A stretch of 12,016 nt of DNA from Candidatus Poseidoniaceae archaeon (GTDB lineage Archaea > Thermoplasmatota > Poseidoniia > Poseidoniales > Poseidoniaceae). The stretch spans positions 1 to 12,016 of the forward strand of contig DUKK01000124.1 in assembly GCA_013329355.1 (NCBI GenBank), given 5' to 3'. Shown in pieces: positions 1 through 8,800 of the stretch (positions are counted from its first letter, which is position 1; every line of letters starts with the position of its first letter). The translations under genes were made by a program, and so were the position numbers. A model generated the notes under the pieces. The model did no database searches. It worked only from the letters and a program-made list of their open reading frames with translations, and was not told the DNA's origin.

Positions 1-1
1 A

Positions 2-121
2 CTGTTTGAGGGTTGTGGCTGGGCTATCGAAATGATTGAGCACGACAAAGGCCACATGATACCAGTTGAGCACCATGAATCGCTCAAGGAGTGGTTGATA
101 ACTTTCTCAGACTTGTCTTAG
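2..121 (+). CDS. C-terminal fragment of an alpha/beta serine hydrolase (possibly FSH1-like)
   Basis: Frame 2 is open from the window edge to a TAG stop at 119-121 and gives 39 residues, so only the C-terminal end of the protein is visible. The fragment contains HDKGHMIP followed by an amphipathic helix ending in KEWLITFSDLS. A His in a GH-x-x-P turn just before the last helix is the usual place of the catalytic His in alpha/beta hydrolases, and the GHMIP form resembles the FSH1 (DUF341) serine hydrolase group. The nucleophile and acid residues lie outside the window, so substrate and subfamily cannot be read. The gene converges on the glutaredoxin gene and their last 15 bases overlap. That a gene ends here is well supported; the family is an inference from a short motif, and another alpha/beta hydrolase type such as a carboxylesterase is possible. 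Confidence 0.6.
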   Translation: MFEGCGWAIEMIEHDKGHMIPVEHHESLKEWLITFSDLS

Positions 122-388
122 ATAAGCGTGAGTTTCGTCAAAACCGCCAATGAACATGACTTGGTCCCCCCTGAGGTCGAAAATAACTGGAACCGTTTGA
201 TGACCAGTTGCCTCGACTACGGCCTGTCTAAGACCATCATGTTCGTTGAAGTTATATTCCTTGCAGGTAAGTTTCTTGCTGGCAAACAAGCGTTTTGCTG
301 CGTTACAATAGCCACAGAAATCACTGGTATACATTAAGAAATCCGTCCCTGATGTTGCAGCATGCTCAAAAATAACTGATTCTGCCAT
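107..388 (-). CDS. Glutaredoxin (CGYC, dithiol type)
   Basis: This 93-residue protein has the length and motif order of a glutaredoxin: a beta strand FLMYTSDF leading into the redox site C25-G-Y-C28, the cis-proline loop T65-V-P67, and the glutathione-contacting G81-G-F-D-E85 segment before the last helix. Family members are cytosolic thiol-disulfide oxidoreductases that reduce protein disulfides or glutathione/low-molecular-thiol mixed disulfides, and two active-site Cys make it a dithiol type. Many archaea lack glutathione, so the physiological thiol donor cannot be inferred. The ATG at 386-388 is the only sensible start, giving a short leader of about 15 residues before the first strand. 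Its stop lies inside the end of the convergent hydrolase gene. It is transcribed divergently from the pirin gene, across 108 bases. Confidence 0.93.
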   Translation of the reverse strand: MAESVIFEHAATSGTDFLMYTSDFCGYCNAAKRLFASKKLTCKEYNFNEHDGLRQAVVEATGHQTVPVIFDLRGDQVMFIGGFDETHAYLRQV

Positions 389-416
389 TGTTATCGTATG
401 CCTGTCATTATTTCAT

Positions 417-428
417 GATTTAATTGTT
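417..428 (-). promoter_or_regulatory. Possible TATA element for the glutaredoxin gene
   Basis: Read on the minus strand this stretch is aacaattaaatc, an AT-rich element whose core AATTAAAT lies about 33 bases upstream of the glutaredoxin ATG. The spacing is roughly right for an archaeal TATA box driving a very short leader. The match is weaker than at the two plus-strand promoters and rests only on composition and spacing. Confidence 0.3.
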
Positions 429-462
429 AGTTTTCTGCATGCGTGGACCTGTGCAAGAGTTT

Positions 463-472
463 GAATATATAG
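463..472 (+). promoter_or_regulatory. TATA box of the pirin gene, leaderless transcript predicted
   Basis: The element gaatatatag is centred about 29 bases before the ATG at 497. Archaeal TBP sites lie about 25-28 bases before the transcription start, so RNA should begin at or within a few bases of the ATG. No Shine-Dalgarno-like purine run precedes the start codon (gatcgataatcaatgg), which agrees with leaderless initiation and supports this ATG as the true start. Confidence 0.65.
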
Positions 473-496
473 TTGAGTTGTTTTGATCGATAATCA

Positions 497-1378
497 ATGG
501 CCACACGTAGTGTCAAAGCAACAGTTCCAACCCACGTAGTGCGAGAGGGAGGCGGCTTCAAAGTCAGGCGACCAGTAGCAATGGGTTCTCTAATGTCGCC
601 TTTTTTGCTCCTCGATGAAATGGGTCCAGTGAATTATGGACCAAAGGAGGCGATTGGGGCACCGTCACATCCGCATCGTGGATTCGAGACAGTAACATAT
701 CTGCTTCACGGCAGTATGCAACATGAGGATTCAGCTGGTAACTCGGGAGATTTGAATCCGGGAGATGTTCAATGGATGACCGCTGGCCGAGGAATCATAC
801 ATTCGGAATTGCCACACCCAGATTTTTACGATTCTGGTGGTTTAATGCATGGCTTTCAAATCTGGGTTAATTTACCCGCAAAGCACAAAATGATGGCACC
901 AAGATATCAAGAAATTCCTGAAGCGGATTCACCAACCGTTGAGCGTGATGGTGTGTGGGCTAGAGTAATAGCCGGCGAGTGTTTGGGAGTAACTTCGTCT
1001 ATTGATACGGTTATTCCGATTTCTCTTATCCATGTAAAAATGGAGAAAGGGGCGGTATTGGATCAATCAATAGCATCCGGGCTCAATGGGATGATTTACG
1101 TATTCAGTGGCAGTGTTAGAATAAGCGATCAACTAAGCGTTAGAAAACAATCTATGCCATTTGGCTTCGGGGTTAAACAGCAGGCAAGTGATGGGGAACT
1201 TGCCTTGCTATCAGACGGTGACTCAGTGAAGATTATCTGTGATAGCCCGTGTGATTTACTAATCATGGCCGGACCAGAAATCGATGAACCAATTGCTAGA
1301 TACGGCCCGTTTGTGATGAATACTCGCCAAGAAATACACCAAGCTGTGCTTGATTATCAAAACGGAACTTTGGCCTAA
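497..1378 (+). CDS. Pirin family protein (bicupin, possible quercetinase-like)
   Basis: The 293-residue product has the full length of a pirin. The N-terminal cupin carries HPHRGFETVTY (H58 and H60) and IHSE (H102 and E104), which match the three His and one Glu that bind iron or another metal in pirins. The C-terminal cupin closes with the family signature RYGPFVMNTRQEIHQAV near residues 269-284. Characterised pirins include a quercetin 2,3-dioxygenase in bacteria and nuclear or metabolic regulators elsewhere, so the metal-binding fold is secure but the substrate is not. The start is backed by a TATA box 29 bases upstream with no ribosome-binding site. It stands head to head with the glutaredoxin gene, which might indicate shared redox control, but no common operator is visible. 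The 122 bases after it hold no gene, terminator-like T-run or clear promoter. Confidence 0.93.
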   Translation: MATRSVKATVPTHVVREGGGFKVRRPVAMGSLMSPFLLLDEMGPVNYGPKEAIGAPSHPHRGFETVTYLLHGSMQHEDSAGNSGDLNPGDVQWMTAGRGIIHSELPHPDFYDSGGLMHGFQIWVNLPAKHKMMAPRYQEIPEADSPTVERDGVWARVIAGECLGVTSSIDTVIPISLIHVKMEKGAVLDQSIASGLNGMIYVFSGSVRISDQLSVRKQSMPFGFGVKQQASDGELALLSDGDSVKIICDSPCDLLIMAGPEIDEPIARYGPFVMNTRQEIHQAVLDYQNGTLA

Positions 1379-1500
1379 TATAACAAACTTCCACTACCAT
1401 AATTTACTGTCGTGGTGCCAGAACAAGCAGATTTTGCCGCAGGTAAATTGGGAAAACAATCAAAAAAGGCTCGTCATTCGACCGACCATCGGTGTTGCAC

Positions 1501-2796
1501 ATGGCTGATATTTTGGATACCATAAACGAGCAGATTGAAGTAGCAAATGACTTGAATCCGCTTATTAAAGTAGGGCTGTCAATAATCTTCACCGTCATTG
1601 GTTACTACGTCGTCAAATACACAATTGTCCGGCCGTGGGGCCGCATTGTGATGTCAACTGATACCGCTTGGGACGATAAGTTACACCGGCCAATCGCGAA
1701 CCGTGCTTACTTCTTTTTGTTTGTCGGTGCCGCCCAACTGTCGACTCTGTGGATTTCCAACCAGTCCGAATTTAACGATACGCTAGCACCATACTTTTCT
1801 GCCATATACATACTTACCGCAACCTCAATTGCGAGCGTTTCAATCAAGCACATCATCCCCATGGTCATGGATCGTTTCACTGAAAAGTCAAGCGTTACAG
1901 TTTCGGGTAGTAATCCATTGATCACATTCACTTTGAGATTCGCCATTTGGTTTGGCGGACTATACCTAGCTTTGACCGAAATTGGAGTGGAATTGTTTGG
2001 TGTTCTAGCCTCACTAGCAGTGTTCTCGCTAATTATCGGTTTAGCAATCCAGCAAACGCTTGGTAATATTGTCAACTCTTTCCTATTAGCAATTGACCGA
2101 CCGTTTGAAATCGGCGACCGCATCGAAGTTGACGGCACTTGGGGCTCCGTAGTCGGCACCGGCATTCTATCAACCAAAGTTTTGGACCGTGACGAGCGAC
2201 TGGTAGTTATCCCAAACAACACTCTGGTTCAATCGACTATCATCAACCACGCTCGTGGGGGCGGTGACGGTATGGCTCGTCGTATCTCTATCGTTATCGA
2301 CGTTGGCGTTGATTATCGTGAGAAAACCGAGCACGTCAAGTTGACGATGCTCAACATTGCTCGAGATTGTGAATACATCCTCGACGAGCCAAAACCTCAA
2401 GTGTTGATGGTGGAGCTTGGTGATTTCGCAAAAGTATACCGTTTGTTCGCTTGGTGTAAGGATTATTCTGATGAGCAATTAGCCCGTGATTGGTTGCTTA
2501 GAACCATAGACGCAAACTTCAGCGCTGAAGGCATAAACATTCCATATCCAACATCGGTAGAACTCACCGAGAGTGTTTACACCCAGGCTGCAACATCCAA
2601 GCAGCGTGCTGCTACTAGGCAAATGGTAAAGGAAGACAAGAAGATGGTTGAGGAGCGTGAAGCAGCCAGACAGAGTCTTGATGAGATTAATGAGAAACTC
2701 AAGGATGTTAATCTTGACAAGAAGGACAAGGCTGAGTTGGAAGAAGAGGCTCGACGACTTGAGACTGTGATCAACATGTTTGATGCTGGCGGCTGA
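1501..2796 (+). CDS. MscS-family mechanosensitive ion channel with coiled-coil tail
   Basis: The 431-residue protein is a membrane channel of the MscS family, which opens under membrane tension to release solutes on hypo-osmotic shock. Hydrophobic segments lie near residues 21-40, 68-86, 96-118 and 139-160, followed by the pore helix near 163-198 (GVLASLAVFSLIIGLAIQQT). The signature beta domain follows: RPFEIGDRIEVDGTWGSV at 200-217 and RLVVIPNNTLVQSTIINHA at 233-251. The cytoplasmic alpha/beta vestibule runs to about residue 355. Residues 365-425 form a highly charged Lys/Glu heptad-type helix, longer than the tail of E. coli MscS. I chose ATG 1501; an in-frame GTG at 1492 would add three residues. 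No Shine-Dalgarno sequence is visible. An A-run at 1462-1467 lies 28 bases before that GTG and could be a poor TATA element. Co-transcription with the pirin gene is possible across the 122-base gap but not shown. Confidence 0.93.
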   Translation: MADILDTINEQIEVANDLNPLIKVGLSIIFTVIGYYVVKYTIVRPWGRIVMSTDTAWDDKLHRPIANRAYFFLFVGAAQLSTLWISNQSEFNDTLAPYFSAIYILTATSIASVSIKHIIPMVMDRFTEKSSVTVSGSNPLITFTLRFAIWFGGLYLALTEIGVELFGVLASLAVFSLIIGLAIQQTLGNIVNSFLLAIDRPFEIGDRIEVDGTWGSVVGTGILSTKVLDRDERLVVIPNNTLVQSTIINHARGGGDGMARRISIVIDVGVDYREKTEHVKLTMLNIARDCEYILDEPKPQVLMVELGDFAKVYRLFAWCKDYSDEQLARDWLLRTIDANFSAEGINIPYPTSVELTESVYTQAATSKQRAATRQMVKEDKKMVEEREAARQSLDEINEKLKDVNLDKKDKAELEEEARRLETVINMFDAGG

Positions 2797-2834
2797 TTAG
2801 TAAAATCACAGGCGGCACATTTGCTGTAAAATTG

Positions 2835-2843
2835 CTTATAAGC
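2835..2843 (+). promoter_or_regulatory. TATA box of the giant surface-protein gene
   Basis: The element cttataagc is centred about 27 bases before the ATG at 2866, the spacing expected when transcription starts at the start codon. The bases between (gaccaactgcggcaattcgacc) contain no Shine-Dalgarno motif. The element lies in the 69-base gap after the channel gene, so the giant gene probably has its own promoter. It also favours ATG 2866 over the in-frame ATG at 2896 that directly precedes the hydrophobic segment. Confidence 0.65.
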
Positions 2844-2865
2844 GACCAACTGCGGCAATTCGACC

Positions 2866-5800
2866 ATGAACGGCAGCGTAAGCCAAAGAAAAACGATGAA
2901 GTCAGCGTTTTTGGTCATCTTAATGATTATAATGACCCAAGTAGGGTATTTGGATCTGATTAATAACCAACCAACATCCAATGATTCTTTGAGCGAAGAA
3001 ATTCCGGTGTCTGAGACTGCTCAAGGAACCTCGATTGTTTACGGTAATAACACTCAGTGGGCGCCATCTGGGTCATTAGAAACATATGGTTTCTCTGGAT
3101 CTGCTGATATAATTGCGACAAGTGATGATGTAATTTTACTCAAGGGGAAAGTTGGTAAAGATAGTCGTACCTATTGCATAATTGCCTACAATTACGTCAA
3201 CAAAACCTCTTGGCAGCCGAATGTAGTAGGCACATCGCAATGCCCAGGTACGAATTCTTATTGGAAGTTCATTGGCATTATCGACGGAGTGACATTGGTG
3301 CGGTATGACTTAGGGAATTCGAATAATCAAAACCATGCGATTTTTGGCTACAACCCGAGTAACGATACATTCTATTCAATAGCAAGTCTTCCAAGCGCAG
3401 GTGCTAGTGTAGGTAGTGCTGCAGTGATTGGTAGAAATGTCTACATGGGCACATCACACTCAGATGTTACCATCTTCAATTATGATAATCAAACCATTTG
3501 GGAGCCGACAAATCTTAATTGTGGCTACTCTTTTCACTCCAGTTACTTCGGTGCCCTAGGGGATAAAATTTTCTCAAAGTGTGGTAACTGGTTAGGTATT
3601 TTTGATCCGGTTACACAATCACTATCTATTCCAAGCGATTTGTCTTCAGTATATGTTAATTCTACGATTTCGCCCACGCGCTCTGTTGTATTAGGTGACC
3701 AATTATTGTTTTTAGGTGATGATAGTGTTAACGGCAAAGAGTTATGGGTCTATGATGCCAGTAATGGTTCTGGATGGATGGCGGCAGATATTGCAGTAGG
3801 TTCGGATTCAGCATGGTCATTGTTTGGCAACCTAAATCCGATGCGTTCAGGAACGAAAGTTCTGTTTGAGGCTACAGACCATTTCGGTGACAAAGATCTT
3901 TGGTGGTATGACAGCATCAATGCCTCAGTTTGGCGTGCAACGAATTTCTCAGATCCTAATATCAATTTTTACGGTCATTCAACTAATTCTTACGGCGAGT
4001 TAGCCAATGGCGTAATCGCCGTAGGTCACAAAACTCTAGATACTCCATCATCGAGTTATTATTCATACTACATTTCATTCTATAACCCAAATAATGGTAC
4101 AGTTTGGCAGGAATCAGGCTTGTATCAGTCAATGGAACAAAACGCCTATGCTCAAAACAACAATGGTCAGATAAAACTCCGTGCAGTATATGGTAACACT
4201 ATTATCGGAACTGCACACGCTAACACGGGCTCTCCTGTTGGTCATTATGTCAAAGTCTTTGCTTATGATATTACAAATCAAACTCTCCAGTTTTCAGAAA
4301 ATTTAGGTGGAGCTCAATATTCTCATTATGATATCGTCCACACCAACATGGTGACGTTTGGCGACCACATTTTGTATGGCTTGGCCTGCGGTAATAATAT
4401 TGCAAATTCCTGCCCTACTGTTGGTGGGGGCCGGCAAGCCGCAGTCGCCTGGTCCCCCGGTGCTATTGCGGTCAATGATGCATGGAACATTTCTGCGGGA
4501 GACCGTCTTGACGGCCCAATTTCAGGTGGCGATGGGCGTTTCTACAACTCAGGGGCTGGGGTGCAAAATCTAACCGCCAGTTCAGAAGGCGCCGAAGTGA
4601 TGGTTGGTGAAGTCATGGATGAAATCACCTTCCAGTACAACGCCAGTGCGGCAAGCGGCATGACCAACGTCATCGGTGCCATCTGTGGCATCTCGCCTCC
4701 TTTACCAAACGGGTTAAACATCGACAGCAACAACTGCACAATTAGCGGCACACCAACGGTTGAATCGGCGAATCAAACCTACACGGTCACGGCAATAATA
4801 AATTCAACGACCTTCCAAACAACTGTTTGGTTGTCCATCATCCCATTTGGCACTGTCACTTCAGTGGTTGACGGTGCCGTACTGCAACTTGGCGAAACAA
4901 TGACGCCGATAACACTTGATTACACCTCGCAGCATACCGGCTCTGGTTCTCCTTTTGTTAACACTACAGGGCCGGTTGGCTCCGCTGAAAATGCCGGCAT
5001 CAAAATCGCCGTTGATTCCAATGGCCACAAACACATAATCCACGGGCGCGCGGGTGTTGGTACGGTTTACGCTACAGATGTTAGTGGTTCTTGGATGAAT
5101 TTCACGCTTCTTCCACACACTGCAGGTCGAGTTGTGGACATTGCAGTTGATTCTAACGACAATGTCCACATTATCGCGTCAGACAGTAATGGTAATTTGG
5201 GATATATGACCAATGCAGGAGGTTCATGGTCTGCAATCACAACTATCGATAGCACAGTGCCAACTGGCTGGGAGGCCAATATGGCTATTGATTTGTTTGA
5301 TAATATCCATGTTTCATACTATGACGGTTCAGATTTTAATGGAAATTTGAAGTATGCTACCAATACCGGTGGTTCTTGGACAACAAAATTCGTTGATAAT
5401 ACACCAAGCAGGTCTGGAAGATATAATTCAATTACCACAGATTCTAACGGTTATGCACACATCTCATACAGTAGAGATAACCCACCGGCTAGCAGAGACA
5501 TATACTATGCAACGAATTTGCACAGCTCATTATCTCCAGCAGATACCTCTTTCACCACCCGGGCATTGAATGTCGGAGGTTTCAATGATAACAGCATCGC
5601 ACTTGACTCAAATGATGTCATTAGCATTGTATTCCACACATCTGGGGGGGGCATAGACCTAGCATCGTGTTCATGGGTTTACACATATTATCCTTGTTCA
5701 TCAAGCTCCTCTACAGTGACTTGGATAAACACTCCTCTTAGCAATCTGACTGGAACTGGAGTTTCCGCAGGCTTTGATTCAAACGACAACCTACACATGA

Positions 5801-8800
5801 ACTACATACACAACAGTATGCTCTATCATTCGACAAATGAGAGTGGTTCTTGGGTTGATGCTGTAATAGACACACCACAAGTGGGTAGCCTCTCCTACAA
5901 CGATCTGGCGGTCGATTCGGGTGACAATGTGCACAGTTCGTATATACATTACGAAACAATAACTGTGCAGAACTCACCAGTAACAATCTGGACTGCACTT
6001 TACATGGGTATTCAAGCATCTAGTAGTGGCTCTGGCGGCGGCTCAGGTAGCGGAGCTTCGGGAGTTTCATGGAGCACACATCCCGCTTTGCCGGCCGGTG
6101 TGAGCATCTCTAACGGGGAAATCAGCGGGACGCCTTCGGTCTATGCCAGCAACCAAACCTACACGATTTACGCTAACCAGAGCGGCCACACAACCACTCA
6201 TGATTTATACATCAGCGTTGATAATGCCTATCCACACACTGTAGTAGAAGACCAACCGATTGGTGCAATCGGCTTCCATCCTGCATTCTGGGATGGTACA
6301 ACCACATGGACCATCGCACCAAGTTTGCCAAACAGCTTATCTCAAGATAGTGCAACTGGGGAAATTACCGGCACGGTTGACTCTCCGATGAGTGATACGT
6401 TTACCGTTACTGCTACTCATAGTAGTGGAGCGACTGAAACCTTTACCTTCAGTCTGGAGAGTCTACTCGATACCGATGGAGATGGCCTAGCAAATGACTT
6501 GCCACCAACCTACAACCCAACCAATCCACCTACATCTGGCTTGATTGCTGACGATGATGACGACGGCGATGGCCTATTCGACAGCGTGGAAACTGATACT
6601 GGCCTTTATGTCGATGGACAAGATACTGGAACTGACCCACTTAACCCAGACACTGATGATGACGGAATTTGTGATGGTCCCAACGCAGTGCCACAAATTT
6701 GTATTGCCGGTCCTGACCCATCTCCAAATGGCAACACACCACCGCCAACTTTGGTCGGAGTCAACAATACTGACATTGGCACAGTATCACCTTACTTGGT
6801 AGTGCCTGGTGGAATGTTTGAGATTTCTCCAGACTTGCCAAACAGTTTGTCAATCGATCCAATTACTGGTGAAATAACTGGAACTCCAACTCAAACCTTG
6901 ACTAACACAACATTCACCGTTTGGTGTAACCACACTGACGGAACTTCGGTGTCTTGGGATTTCACCATTGAGATTCTTGAGGACAGTGACGGCGATGGTA
7001 TGCCAAATGAGCTGCCAGATGATTACGACCCAACTAATCCGGACTCGCCTGGTTTGATTGAAGATTTGGATGATGATAACGACGGTAACTCTGATGTTGA
7101 TGAAGCGGATGAGGGTACCAATCCAACCAATCCGGATACTGATGGTGACGGTATGTGTGATGGTCCAGTAGCCTCGCCACCAAACTGTGTGGCTGGTCCA
7201 GATGCTTTCCCACTTGACCCGTCAGCAGATACCGACACTGATGGTGATGGCGACCCAGATACCTTAGTTCCCGGAGTCGATTCCAACAGTATACCACCGC
7301 TTGTTGAGGACTTAGATGACGATGGCGACGGTCTCGACGATGTCAATGAAACTAATACTGGCGTCTACAATGGACTAAACAACACTGGAACCGACCCACT
7401 TGACCCTGATACCGATAACGATGGCATATGTGACGGTCCAAATGATGTCTTGCCAATTTGTGTAGCAGGTCCAGATGAAGACTTTGGCGTCGCAGTTGAT
7501 GGCGCAGTATACCTAGTCAATAATACTCAAATGGTTATGCTAAATCCAAAATACACTATCGAAAATGGTGTATATGAAATAGCTCCAGATTTGCCCGCTG
7601 GAGTAACAATAAATCCACAAACTGGTGTTATTTCTGGAACTCCAACAGAAGTAATGGCTGAAACCACTTTTACGGTTTATGGTAACAATAGCCAAGGCGG
7701 CGTATTCTTTACTTTCGAACTGCAAGTCCTTGAGGACAGTGACGGCGATGAGATGCCAAATGAACTACCAGATGATTATCCAACCAATGATGATAACTAC
7801 AACCTAATCGAGGATATTGACGATGATAATGATGGTGCATCAGATGAGGCTGAAACTGGCACTGGAATCTTCGTTGACGGTAGCGATATGGGTACTGATT
7901 CACTGAATCCTGATACCGATGGTGACGGTATTTGTGACGGTCCAAATTCAGTATTGCCAATCTGTATTGCTGGACCTGACTCCAACCCACTAGGTAATGG
8001 TCCACTCGGCCCAACTGTGTTGGTCAACAATACTGAGATGGTGCCACTGCCACCTGCTAACGCCGTTCCTGGCGCCATTTGGGCGGTGTCTCTTGACTTA
8101 CCTATTGGTTTGACACTCAATGTGACCACTGGAGTAATTAGCGGAACACCACTTGAGACTATGGACAATACTACTTTCACGCTGTGGGCCAACACCTCTG
8201 AGCCAAGAAGTATTGAATCGACATTCTGGCTAGAGGTGCTTGAGGATACCGACCGCGATGGGCTGCCAGATCAACTGCCTGACGATTACCCAGATAGTGG
8301 CCTGCCGCCATATGACTTAGTCGAGGATTTGGATGATGATGCTGATGGAATGCCTGATGTTGATGAAGCGAATAATGGTACAGATTCCCTCAATCCAGAC
8401 AGCGATGGTGATGGTTTCTGTGACGGTCCTAGTGCAGTTGACGGCGTATGTTATGCTGGTCCAGACTCACACCCACTAGACCCAGACATGCCGGTAAACA
8501 CTGATGGTGATGCGTTCCCAGATGACGACCCAGATGGTGAAGGTGGTCTAATTGCAGATGATGATGATGACAATGATGGTTACCTAGATACTGAAGAGAT
8601 TGACTGTTTGTCCGACCCACTCGACGTCAATGATGTTCCAAGCGACATGGACGGTGACGGGATTTGCGATGCGCTAGATGACGACATGGACGGCGACGGA
8701 CTGCTAAATGATGAGGAGACCAATACCGGCGACTTTGCTCATGAAGTTGATTCGTTTACCGACCCAGCAAACCCGGACACTGATGGCGATGGGGTTTGTG

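Noticed and set aside
128..337. A 69-codon plus-strand open frame across the glutaredoxin gene
   Set aside because: It is antisense to a clear glutaredoxin with an intact active site and has no family resemblance.
1482..1492. Small inverted repeat ccga-cca-tcgg just before the MscS start
   Set aside because: The stem is four base pairs, too short to call an operator or terminator, and such repeats are common by chance.
1707..2222. A 171-codon minus-strand open frame opposite the MscS gene
   Set aside because: It lies wholly inside a strongly supported channel gene, and its translation has no domain or hydrophobic pattern of its own.
7023..7346. Minus-strand Ser/Pro-rich open frames opposite the Asp-rich blocks
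   Set aside because: They are antisense translations of GAT/GAC-rich repeats, which give Ser, Ile and Val codons with few stops. The same shadow recurs at each Asp-rich block.
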